Below are positions 34,220 through 42,027 of a stretch of DNA of 64,000 bases, piece by piece. The translations under genes were made by a program, and so were the position numbers. The stretch comes from Hymenobacter sp. 15J16-1T3B (GTDB taxonomy: Bacteria; Bacteroidota; Bacteroidia; Cytophagales; Hymenobacteraceae), in NCBI RefSeq assembly GCF_020711235.1, contig NZ_JAJFAV010000006.1:1-64000 (forward strand), given 5' to 3'. Each line of letters opens with the position of its first letter. Positions within the stretch are counted from its first letter, which is position 1. The notes under the pieces were generated by a model. It ran no database searches. It was not told the origin of the DNA and saw only the letters and a program-made list of their open reading frames with translations.

Positions 34220-35242
34220 ATGGGGTTCTTCAATTTCACCAGCGACATTGCCATCGACTTGGGTACGGCCAATACGCTGATCATCCACAACGATAAAATC
34301 GTGGTCGATGAGCCCAGCATTATTGCCAAAGACCGTACGACCAACAAGGTCATTGCCGTGGGCCGGCAAGCGCAGCAAATGCACGAGAAGACCCACGATA
34401 ACATCAAAACCATCCGCCCGCTGAAGGACGGCGTCATTGCCGACTTCCACGCCGCCGAGGAAATGCTCAAGGGGCTGATTCGGATGGTGAATACCGGCAC
34501 GCGGCTGTTTCAGCCTTCGCACCGCATGGTTATCTGCATCCCGTCGGGCATCACCGAAGTGGAAAAGCGCGCCGTGCGTGACTCCGCCGAGCACTCCGGG
34601 GCCAAGGAAGTGTGGATGATTCAGGAGCCCATGGCCGCCGCCATCGGCATCGGCATCGACGTGGAGCAGCCCGTGGGCTCGATGATCATCGACATCGGCG
34701 GCGGGACCACCGAAATTGCGGTTATCGCGCTGTCGGGCATCGTCTGCGACCAGTCTATCAAGACGGCCGGCGACGTGTTCAACCAGGACATTCTCGATTA
34801 CATGCGCCGGCAGCACAACCTGCTCATCGGCGAGCGGAGCGCGGAGCGCATCAAAATCGAGGTGGGCGCGGCCCTGACGGAGCTGGAAAACACCCCGCCC
34901 GACTACGAAGTGCGCGGCCGCGACCTGATGACCGGCATTCCGAAGGTTATCAAGGTGACCTCGGCCGAAATTGCCATTGCCCTGGACAAGTCGGTGGCCA
35001 AAATCGAGGAAGCCGTGCTCAAGGCCCTGGAAATTGCCCCGCCCGAGCTGTCGGCCGACATCTACGACAACGGCATTCACCTGACGGGCGGCGGCGCCCT
35101 GCTGCGCGGCCTCGACCGGCGCCTGGCGGCCAAAACCAAGCTGCCCGTGCACGTGCCCGAAGACCCGCTGCGCGCCGTGGTGCGCGGCACCGGCGCCGCC
35201 ATCAAGAACATCACCGGTTTCCGCAGCGTCCTGTTATCCTAA
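34220..35242 (+). CDS. mreB: Rod shape-determining actin homologue MreB
   Basis: 340 residues starting MGFFNFTSDIAIDLGTANT; phosphate-1 motif DLGTAN is at residues 13-18. Phosphate-2 (IIDIGGGTTEIAVI) and the adenosine loop (GGGALLRGLD) are present. MreB forms membrane-bound filaments that guide the elongasome with MreC, MreD, PBP2 and RodA, all encoded just downstream. ATG 34220 was chosen over an upstream frame extension because it fits the family N terminus. Confidence 0.97.
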   Translation: MGFFNFTSDIAIDLGTANTLIIHNDKIVVDEPSIIAKDRTTNKVIAVGRQAQQMHEKTHDNIKTIRPLKDGVIADFHAAEEMLKGLIRMVNTGTRLFQPSHRMVICIPSGITEVEKRAVRDSAEHSGAKEVWMIQEPMAAAIGIGIDVEQPVGSMIIDIGGGTTEIAVIALSGIVCDQSIKTAGDVFNQDILDYMRRQHNLLIGERSAERIKIEVGAALTELENTPPDYEVRGRDLMTGIPKVIKVTSAEIAIALDKSVAKIEEAVLKALEIAPPELSADIYDNGIHLTGGGALLRGLDRRLAAKTKLPVHVPEDPLRAVVRGTGAAIKNITGFRSVLLS

Positions 35243-35254
35243 GAAGTGAGACGG

Positions 35255-35318
35255 TGAGACATGAGAAGTGGGATGGACGACCGGTTACGGAGTCGGCTGT
35301 CCCGCTTCTCATGTCTCA
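35255..35318. repeat. Intergenic palindrome between mreB and mreC (family E)
   Basis: Arms TGAGACATGAGAAGTGGGA (35255-35273) and its complement (35300-35318) pair at 18 of 19 positions, the exception being a G-T. Flanking words GAAGTGAGAC and TTTCTCATGTC extend the symmetry. A second member of this family lies at 51805-51860. The mreC ATG is at 35340. Confidence 0.85.
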
Positions 35319-35339
35319 TTTTCTCATGTCGCTCCGCCC

Positions 35340-36260
35340 ATGCGTAATCTGCTCGACTTTCTGTACCGCTACCGGGGTGCCCTGGTATTTGCGTTGCTGG
35401 AAGTCATCAGCATGGTGCTCTTTATCCGCAACAGCGCCTACCAGCGGGCGGCGTTCTTCAATTCCTCGAACGCCTACATCGGCCGGGTACTGGAAGTGCG
35501 CACGCAGATCTACGACTACTTCAGCCTCGCCGACAAAAACCGGGCGCTGGCGGCCGAAAACGCCCGCCTGCGCCAGCAGCTGTACCCCGCCGACCTAGCC
35601 GCCCGCATGCCCGACTCCTTGGCCGCCCCCGGCGACACCACCGGCCTGCGCCTGCGGGCCGATACGCTGCGGCTGGGCCTGCGCCCCATGCCCACGCGCT
35701 TGGCGGGCAGCCCGCTGATTCCGGCCCGCGTCATCAACCAGACCCTGCGCCGCGTGGACAACTACCTGACCCTGAACGTGGGTACCCAGCAGGGCGTGCT
35801 GCCGGGCATGGGCGTGTTGTCGGCCGCCGGCGTGGTGGGCCGGGTGCGGCAGGTGAGCGAGCATTACGCCACGGTGACGTCGGTGCTGCACTCCAAAACC
35901 AACCTCTCGGCCAAGATCCGGCGCGACGGCACCTTCGGCACCATCAAGTGGCTGGGCGAAGATCCTACCCACGCCCTGCTTGACTACATTCCGCGCCAAA
36001 ACAAGCTGGTCACGGGCGACACCATCGTCACCTCGGGTTACAACCAGGTGTTTCCGGAGGGCGTGCTCATCGGCACGGTGGACTACTTCACCAAGGAGCC
36101 GGACAAAAACTTCTGGACGGTGCGCGTGAAGCTGGCCGCCAATTTCTCGAACCTGACCTACGTGTACGTGGTGGGGACCCCGCCCCGCGCCGCCGAGCGC
36201 GACACGTTGGAAAACCGCTCGGGCCTGCGCGCCCCCGAGCAGGAAGGAGGCAAACCGTAA
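35340..36260 (+). CDS. mreC: Rod shape-determining protein MreC
   Basis: 306 residues with an N-terminal membrane helix (ALVFALLEVISMVLFI), a coiled-coil stretch (YDYFSLADKNRALAAENARLRQQL, about residues 58-85) and the periplasmic beta domains (INQTLRRVDNYLTLNVGTQQGVLPGMGV). MreC is the periplasmic scaffold that activates PBP2. Its ATG follows a palindromic element by 21 bases, and its stop overlaps the mreD start by one base (TAATG). Confidence 0.95.
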   Translation: MRNLLDFLYRYRGALVFALLEVISMVLFIRNSAYQRAAFFNSSNAYIGRVLEVRTQIYDYFSLADKNRALAAENARLRQQLYPADLAARMPDSLAAPGDTTGLRLRADTLRLGLRPMPTRLAGSPLIPARVINQTLRRVDNYLTLNVGTQQGVLPGMGVLSAAGVVGRVRQVSEHYATVTSVLHSKTNLSAKIRRDGTFGTIKWLGEDPTHALLDYIPRQNKLVTGDTIVTSGYNQVFPEGVLIGTVDYFTKEPDKNFWTVRVKLAANFSNLTYVYVVGTPPRAAERDTLENRSGLRAPEQEGGKP

Positions 36261-36784
36261 TGGGTAGTGCGCTGCAATTGCTGCTTCAGGCCGCCCGCTT
36301 CCTGCTCTACGCCGCCGTGCACGTGCTGCTCATCAGCCGCCTGCAGCTCTTCGACGTGGGCTGGTGCTTTTTCTACCTGGGCTTCCTCTTGTTCCTGCCC
36401 ATTGCCACGCCCATCGTGGTGATGCTGGCCGTGAGCTTCCTGATGGGTTTCTCGATGGACCTGTTCTACGACACCGGCGGCCTGCACGCGGCGGCGGCCG
36501 TGCTGCTGGGTTATTTGCGCCCCTGGGTGCTGCGCCTGCTCACGCCACGCGACGGGTACGAACCCCAGGACTCGGTGAACATCCACCAGATGGGCTGGCA
36601 GTGGTTTGCGCTGTATTTGACCTTGCTGGTGAGCATTCACCACTTCGTATTCTTTTTCCTGGAGCTGGGCTCGTTTTCGGCCATCGGCCTGACCTTGCTA
36701 AAGATCCTGGCCAGCACGCTGTTTACGGGCGTGACCATGCTCATCGTGCAGCTGCTGCTGTTCCCGGCCCGGCGCCGGCGGTAG
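36260..36784 (+). CDS. mreD: Rod shape-determining protein MreD
   Basis: 174 residues, almost entirely hydrophobic with five or so membrane spans, as expected for MreD, the inner-membrane elongasome subunit that balances MreC activity. The start overlaps the mreC stop codon. The sequence alone is weakly diagnostic; the position between mreC and the PBP2 gene makes the call secure. Confidence 0.9.
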   Translation: MGSALQLLLQAARFLLYAAVHVLLISRLQLFDVGWCFFYLGFLLFLPIATPIVVMLAVSFLMGFSMDLFYDTGGLHAAAAVLLGYLRPWVLRLLTPRDGYEPQDSVNIHQMGWQWFALYLTLLVSIHHFVFFFLELGSFSAIGLTLLKILASTLFTGVTMLIVQLLLFPARRRR

Positions 36785-36794
36785 GGGCAGAACA

Positions 36795-36945
36795 ACCTGG
36801 AAAGAGCGCCATGCAGAGGCGCAGCCGAAGCATCTTGCGGGCTGACAGCAGATACTAATGTCATGCTTCGACAAGCTCAGCATGACGTTTTTTTTAAGTC
36901 TTCCGGGCACCACATCATGCCTCGGCTACGCTCGACATGACGGTC
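36795..36945. repeat. Cluster of small dispersed-type repeats in the mreD-PBP2 gap
   Basis: The 338-base gap holds no gene. Three segments look like pieces of dispersed intergenic repeats: CATGCAGAGGCGCAGCCGAA (about 36810), the palindrome GTCATGCT...AGCATGAC (36860-36886), and TCATGCCTCGGCTACGCTCG...CATGA (36915-36940). The three share TCATGC and a codon-like AGC/GAC/AAG pattern. The remaining bases to 37063 show nothing beyond the promoter box. Confidence 0.65.
36860..36895 (+). terminator. Possible terminator formed by a repeat after mreD
   Basis: GTCATGCT/AGCATGAC form an eight-base-pair stem with an 11-base loop, directly followed by GTTTTTTTT. It lies 75 bases after the mreD stop and could end the mreBCD transcript. 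Confidence 0.5.
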
Positions 36946-37063
36946 TTTGTTCTATTGCCGAACCTGTTTGACCTGAGCGGGAGCAAAATGCGCGCCCGCG
37001 TTGTTGCGGGGGCGACGGACGGGTGAAACGGTTGGGAACGTAGGGATAACGCCACGGTGGTGG

Positions 37064-37071
37064 TACCTTTG
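37064..37071 (+). promoter_or_regulatory. -7 promoter box of the PBP2-rodA unit
   Basis: TACCTTTG is a perfect match, 51 bases before the TTG start of the PBP2 gene. It suggests the gene can be transcribed independently of mreBCD. Confidence 0.65.
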
Positions 37072-37122
37072 CGGGCTGATTGCACCCGGGGCAGTCTACT
37101 CACCTTCAGTTCGTAACGCGTC

Positions 37123-38970
37123 TTGCAGTACTTAGAAGGCCGCAAATTTGTCGTGCTGGGCATTTTCCTGGCGGTGGCGGTGGTGTTTGCGGTGCGGCTC
37201 TTCCACATTCAGGTGCTCGACGGCAGCTACAAGCTGGCCGCCGACAAGAACACCCTGCAGCGCATCGTGCAGGTGCCCTACCGCGGCGTCATCTACGACC
37301 GCAACGGCAAGATTTTGGTGCAGAACACGCCGGTGTACGACCTGATGGTCATCCCGCGCGAAGTGAAGAAGCTCGATACGGCCCGCTTCTGCCAACTCTT
37401 GCAGATGCCGGTGCAGGAGCTGCGCGATGGGCTGAAAGCGGCCAAAATCTACTCCCGCGTTAAGGCCTCGCCGCTGGTGCAGAACCTGAGCACCCCCGAG
37501 CTGGCGGCCATTCAAGACAACCTCATCGACTTTCCGGGCTTCAGCGTGAAGCCGCGCATGGCCCGCTCGTACCAGACGCAGAACATGGCCCACGCCCTGG
37601 GCTACGTGGGGCCGGTGTCGCCGACCATGCTGGAAAAGCCCAAGTACGCCAAGTACGTGCCCGGCGACTTTCTCGGCATCAGCGGCATCGAGTCGTACTA
37701 CGAAAAGGAGCTGATGGGCCGGCGCGGGGTGCAGTACCGCATGGTCAATGTGCGCGGCATCGAGAAAGGCGCCTTCCGCGACGGGGAGTTCGACACGCTC
37801 TCGGTAGCCGGGCAGGATTTGCACCTGAGCATCGACCCGGAGCTGCAGAAGTACGGCGAGTACCTGATGCAGGGCAAAAAAGGCTCGGTGGTGGCCATCG
37901 ACCCCAAGACCGGCGAAATCCTGGCCTTTGTCTCGGCCCCGTCGTTCGACCCGGCCATGCTCACGGGCAAAGGCTCGGGCAACCGCTACATGGAGCTGCT
38001 GCGCGACACGGCCCGGCCGCTGTTCGACCGCCCGCTGGCGGCGGCCTACTCGCCGGGCTCGGTGTTTAAGCTGGTGAACGAGGCCATTGCCTTGCAGGAA
38101 GGCGTGGTAACGCCCTACACCGGTTTTCCGTGCAACTGGAAGCTGGTGCGCTGCACCCACCGCCACGAGTACCCGGCCAACCTCACCATTGCCACCAAGA
38201 ACAGCTGCAACCCCTACTTCTACCAGGTGATGTTTGCCACGGTGCGCCAGGGCCGCTCGCCCAGCAAGTACGAGGATGTGGCCCTGGGCCTGGCCGACTG
38301 GCGCAAGCACGTGACCTCCTTCGGGCTGGCGCAGCACCTGGAAGTGGATTTGCCCGGGGAGCGGATGGGCCTGATACCTTCGCCCGCCTTCTACGACAAG
38401 CGCTACGGGCACCACCGCTGGACCTACAAAACCATCTACTCGCTGAGCATCGGGCAGGGCGAAATTCAGGTGACGCCGCTGCAGATGGCCAACCTGATGT
38501 GCATTTTCGCCAACCGCGGCTACTACTACGCCCCGCACTTCGTGCGCTCAGTAGGCAACCGCGGGCCCCTCTCGCGCTACCGGCAGCGCCACTACACCAG
38601 CGTCGACAGCAGCCACTTCAACGCCATCATCCCGGGCATGCAGGCGGTGGTCGACGGCCGCGGCGGCACCGGCAACCTGGCTTCCCTGCTCGACGTGGGC
38701 ATTTCGGTGGCGGGCAAGACGGGTACCGTGCAGAACTACCACGGCGAGGACCACGCCACCTTCGCCGCCTTCGCCCCGGCCAACGACCCCAAAATTGCCA
38801 TTTCCGTGTTCATCGAAAACGCTGGCTTCGGCGGCTCCTCGGCCGCTCCGCTGGCCGGCCTGATGATGGAAAAGTATTTGCGCGGCAAAGTAGCCCCCTG
38901 GCGCCACCGCTGGGAAGAGTGGCTGCCCGGCCCGGCGGATCGATTTATCACGCGCCGACACCGGCGGTAA
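37123..38970 (+). CDS. mrdA: Penicillin-binding protein 2 (elongasome transpeptidase)
   Basis: 615 residues from a TTG start. A membrane anchor (FVVLGIFLAVAVVFAVRLF) is followed by the dimerisation domain and the transpeptidase domain. Catalytic motifs are Ser313-V-F-Lys316 (in YSPGSVFK), Ser361-C-Asn363 (in KNSCNPY) and Lys532-Thr533-Gly534. It cross-links peptidoglycan during lateral growth in the periplasm, paired with RodA. The rodA gene follows after a palindromic repeat. Confidence 0.96.
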   Translation: MQYLEGRKFVVLGIFLAVAVVFAVRLFHIQVLDGSYKLAADKNTLQRIVQVPYRGVIYDRNGKILVQNTPVYDLMVIPREVKKLDTARFCQLLQMPVQELRDGLKAAKIYSRVKASPLVQNLSTPELAAIQDNLIDFPGFSVKPRMARSYQTQNMAHALGYVGPVSPTMLEKPKYAKYVPGDFLGISGIESYYEKELMGRRGVQYRMVNVRGIEKGAFRDGEFDTLSVAGQDLHLSIDPELQKYGEYLMQGKKGSVVAIDPKTGEILAFVSAPSFDPAMLTGKGSGNRYMELLRDTARPLFDRPLAAAYSPGSVFKLVNEAIALQEGVVTPYTGFPCNWKLVRCTHRHEYPANLTIATKNSCNPYFYQVMFATVRQGRSPSKYEDVALGLADWRKHVTSFGLAQHLEVDLPGERMGLIPSPAFYDKRYGHHRWTYKTIYSLSIGQGEIQVTPLQMANLMCIFANRGYYYAPHFVRSVGNRGPLSRYRQRHYTSVDSSHFNAIIPGMQAVVDGRGGTGNLASLLDVGISVAGKTGTVQNYHGEDHATFAAFAPANDPKIAISVFIENAGFGGSSAAPLAGLMMEKYLRGKVAPWRHRWEEWLPGPADRFITRRHRR

Positions 38971-38985
38971 CATGAATAGACGTCT

Positions 38986-39085
38986 GTCATCCTGAGCGCA
39001 GCGAAGGACCTTATCACCGCAGAACGACAGGCGTCAGGTAGTCACCAGCCCGCGTGATAAGGTCCTTCGCTGCGCTCAGGATGAC
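38986..39085. repeat. 100-base palindromic element between PBP2 gene and rodA (family F)
   Basis: Perfect 32-base terminal arms (38986-39017 and 39054-39085; core CCTGAGCGCAGCGAAGGACC) flank a 36-base centre containing GAACGACAGGCGTC. A second copy lies in the opposite orientation at 61768-61873, with similarity extending through the centre. The element ends 31 bases before the rodA start. No T-tract. Confidence 0.9.
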
Positions 39086-39116
39086 CGTTCCGCGTAGCTC
39101 TTAATCCCCCGTTGCC

Positions 39117-40406
39117 TTGAACCAGGTTCGTTACAGCCGCAGCATCGATTGGGTCACCTTCTTCATCTACCTCGCAATGGTAGGAGTGGGGCTGCTCAAC
39201 GTGTACGCCGCCTCGTACTCGGCCGACGTGCCGTTTTCGCGCGTGTTTTCGGCTGACTGGAGCGGGCTGATGGCCTTCAACTGGTTTAAGCAGCTGGTCT
39301 GGCTCGGGGTGGCGGTGCTGCTCATCATGGTGCTGCTCGTCATCGACTACAAGGCCTACGACACCTTTGCCTACGTGCTCTACGGGGGCATGATTGCCTT
39401 GCTGCTCGTCACCTTGGTCATTGCGCGGCCTATTGCGGGTTCCCGCTCCTGGCTGGAACTAGGCCCCATGCGCCTGCAGCCGGCCGAGTTTGCCAAGTTC
39501 ACGACGGCCCTGGCCGCCTCGCGCTTTATGGCGGGCATCAACCTGCGCCAGCAGGCCTTCAAGCAGCAACTAGTGCTGGCGGGCCTTACGCTGCTGCCCC
39601 CGCTGCTCATCATTTCCTCCAACGAAACCGGGCAGGCGCTGGTATTCGGAGCCTTTCTGCTGGCCTACTTCCGCGAGGGCATGTCGCCGCTGATTCTGCT
39701 GGTGCTGGCCGCGGCGGGCCTCGTGCTCATTCTCTCGCTGCTGGTGCCCAAGCTCTGGCTGGTGGGCGCTTTCACGGTGATTCTGGCCCTAGTGCTGGTG
39801 CTGAACCCGCGGGTGCTGCGCCACCATTTGCCGCTGGCGGCGGGCGTCTACGCGGTGGTGCTGGGCATGGTGTTCGGCGTCGATTTCTTCTACAACAACG
39901 TGCTGCAGCCCCACCAGCAGAAGCGCATCGAAGTGCTCTTGAACCCCTCGGCCGACCCGCTGGGTGTGGGCTGGAACGTGACGCAGTCCAAAATTGCCAT
40001 CGGCTCGGGCGGCCTCGCGGGCAAGGGCTTCCTCGAGGGCACCCAGACGCGCTTCGACTTCGTGCCCGAGCAGAGCACCGACTTCATTTTCTGCACAGTG
40101 GGGGAGGAGTGGGGCTGGCTGGGCACCATGACGGTCATCGGGCTCTTCATGGCCCTGATTTTTCGCGTCATCTTCGTGGCCGAGCGGCAGAAATCGGTGT
40201 TTGGTCGCACCTACGGCTACTGCGTGGCCAGCATCATCTTCTTCCACTTCTGCGTCAACATCGGCATGACCATCGGGCTGGCGCCGGTGGTGGGCATTCC
40301 GCTGCCGTTCTTCTCGTACGGCGGCTCCTCCTTGTGGTCGTTTACCATCCTGCTCTTCATCCTGCTGGCCATCGACGCCTACCGCAAGCAGGACTTGGTG
40401 CGCTAA
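39117..40406 (+). CDS. rodA: Peptidoglycan glycosyltransferase RodA
   Basis: 429 residues from a TTG start, with about ten membrane spans. SEDS-family signatures are present: GSRSWLELGPMRLQPAEFAK (about residue 110), the large extracytoplasmic loop, GWNVTQSKIAIGSGGLAGKG, and IPLPFFSYGGSS at the end. It polymerises lipid II into glycan strands with PBP2. It is last in the elongasome block. FtsW is related, but the context is decisive. Confidence 0.95.
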   Translation: MNQVRYSRSIDWVTFFIYLAMVGVGLLNVYAASYSADVPFSRVFSADWSGLMAFNWFKQLVWLGVAVLLIMVLLVIDYKAYDTFAYVLYGGMIALLLVTLVIARPIAGSRSWLELGPMRLQPAEFAKFTTALAASRFMAGINLRQQAFKQQLVLAGLTLLPPLLIISSNETGQALVFGAFLLAYFREGMSPLILLVLAAAGLVLILSLLVPKLWLVGAFTVILALVLVLNPRVLRHHLPLAAGVYAVVLGMVFGVDFFYNNVLQPHQQKRIEVLLNPSADPLGVGWNVTQSKIAIGSGGLAGKGFLEGTQTRFDFVPEQSTDFIFCTVGEEWGWLGTMTVIGLFMALIFRVIFVAERQKSVFGRTYGYCVASIIFFHFCVNIGMTIGLAPVVGIPLPFFSYGGSSLWSFTILLFILLAIDAYRKQDLVR

Positions 40407-40407
40407 A

Positions 40408-40520
40408 AGATGAAATTGTGAGCTAGCGGGTTGTGAAATGGCGCGTTTATCGTGCTATTTCGATCTGAAGTCGGCCCCGCCACAATTCACCACTTCGCCT
40501 TTCGCAATTTCACCACTTGC
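40408..40520. repeat. Imperfect palindrome at the start of the first GT-C-like gene
   Basis: The left arm (40408-40446, with TGAAATTGTGA and GTTGTGAAATGGCG) pairs imperfectly with the right arm (40478-40520, with CGCCACAATTCACC and TCGCAATTTCACC). It begins right after the rodA stop and overlaps the first 27 codons of the next open reading frame. Confidence 0.65.
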
Positions 40521-42027
40521 CGCGCGCCGCGAATGGGCGCTGATTCTGGTTCTGACCCTGCTCGTGCTGCTGCTGCCCACCCGCAACAGCACGGCCGACG
40601 CCTGGTACTACGCCGCCTGCGTGCGCTACGGCCACGATTTGCTGCTGCCCCACCACCTGCTCTACAACGCCGTGGGCTGGTTGTGGCTACGGCTGCTCGG
40701 GCCCCTGCACCCGGAGGCCATCCACGCCCTGCTGGCCCTGAATGCCCTGGCCTACGGCGGCGTGCTGCTGGGCTTGCGCCAGTTGCTGCGCCGCCTCACC
40801 GGCGCGGAGGGCCTGCGCCTGGCGCTGCTGGCCGCCGCGGGCTGCTCCTTCGGGCTGCTGCGCTTCGCCACCGAAAACGAAACCTACGTGCTGCCCCTGC
40901 TGCTTTCGGTGTGGGCCAGCGTGGCCTGGCTGCGCCACCTGCGCACCGCCACGCTGCCGCCGCTGCTGCTGGCGGGCCTGCTGGCCGCCGGGGCCTGCTT
41001 GCTGCACCAGGTGCAGGCGTGCTGGTGGCTGGGGCTGCTGATCGGGACGGCGTTGTATAGCCCCCGGCGCGGGGCCGGGTGGTGGTTTGCTGCTCCCGCC
41101 CTGCTGGTGCCGCTGGCCTACTGGCTGGCCTTGGATTACTGGCAGCTGCCGCGCACGCCCGCGTCGTTGGTGCGCTTTGCCCTGCACGATTTTCTGACCG
41201 GCGCGGCCGGGGCGCCCGCCTCCCTGCCCAAAGCTGCGCTGCTGACGGTGGCCAACGTGGTGCGCACCTTCGCGCAGGTGCACGGCTCCACGTTGGCTTT
41301 GCTGCGCCGCCTGCCCGGGCTGGCAGCGGTGCCGGTGCTCGGGCTGGCGGGGGTATTGTGGGCCTGGCTACGCCGCCCGCGGCACCCGGAAGCACTGCGC
41401 AGCCCCGCGGCGCTGCCGCCGGCGCAGGTCCGGGCTGCCCGGCGCACCCACGGATTGGTAATGCTGCTGCACCTCGGGTTTGCCGCCTGGGCCACCGGCA
41501 ACGCCGAATTCATGGTGATGCTGCCGGTGCTGCTGGCCTTGCTGCTGACGGCTGCTCCGTCCACGCTGGCCCGACCGCTGACGGCCGCCGCCGGCGCCCT
41601 GCTGGCCTGGAACCTCGCTTTCGGCCTCGTGCCCAACCACCTGCTCGACTTCACCAACCTGCCCCCGCTGCTGGCCCGCGTGCGGCAGGAGCCCCGCACC
41701 TGGTTTCTGCTCGATAACCACAACCTAGCCCTGAACCGCCTGCACTACCTCACCGGCCGCGACGGGCAGCCCAACGTGCTGCCCGCCCCCGAGTTGCTGC
41801 TGGCCAAGCACCGCTGGACGCCCGCGCAGCTGCAGCAGTGGCTGCGCGCCCAGCAGCGCGGCGGCCACCGCCTCAGCACCGACGTGCTCGGCGGCCCCCG
41901 CCTACTCGACCGCGCCGCCCTCGTCCGCTCGGCCGAAGCGGCCGAATTGCTGCGCGGCTTCCGCCCCGCGGTGCGCGACACCTTCCCCACCTTCTTCGGC
42001 CCCCGTTACCTCACCGACCTGCGCTGA
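40438..42027 (+). CDS. Polytopic membrane protein, GT-C-like
   Basis: 529 residues with roughly ten hydrophobic spans and a short C-terminal soluble tail. The arrangement (an early loop with NSTADAWYYAACVRYGHDLLLPHHLLY, then repeated Leu/Ala-rich spans) resembles the GT-C fold of polyprenyl-phosphate-sugar glycosyltransferases, but no certain catalytic motif is seen. The first about 28 codons overlap a palindromic repeat and read as low-quality protein (SAPPQFTTSPFAISPL), so the true start may lie near 40520. It ends TGATG with the next gene: translational coupling. Confidence 0.65.
   Translation: MARLSCYFDLKSAPPQFTTSPFAISPLAARREWALILVLTLLVLLLPTRNSTADAWYYAACVRYGHDLLLPHHLLYNAVGWLWLRLLGPLHPEAIHALLALNALAYGGVLLGLRQLLRRLTGAEGLRLALLAAAGCSFGLLRFATENETYVLPLLLSVWASVAWLRHLRTATLPPLLLAGLLAAGACLLHQVQACWWLGLLIGTALYSPRRGAGWWFAAPALLVPLAYWLALDYWQLPRTPASLVRFALHDFLTGAAGAPASLPKAALLTVANVVRTFAQVHGSTLALLRRLPGLAAVPVLGLAGVLWAWLRRPRHPEALRSPAALPPAQVRAARRTHGLVMLLHLGFAAWATGNAEFMVMLPVLLALLLTAAPSTLARPLTAAAGALLAWNLAFGLVPNHLLDFTNLPPLLARVRQEPRTWFLLDNHNLALNRLHYLTGRDGQPNVLPAPELLLAKHRWTPAQLQQWLRAQQRGGHRLSTDVLGGPRLLDRAALVRSAEAAELLRGFRPAVRDTFPTFFGPRYLTDLR

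Noticed and set aside
36785-37122. Gap between mreD and the PBP2 gene as a site for a small gene or tRNA
   Set aside because: No cloverleaf and no frame with start and protein-like sequence; the space is filled with repeat pieces and a promoter box.
38986-39085. Perfect 32-base inverted repeat as an insertion-sequence remnant with terminal repeats
   Set aside because: Only 36 bases lie between the arms and no transposase sequence is present; a non-autonomous palindromic element is a simpler reading.
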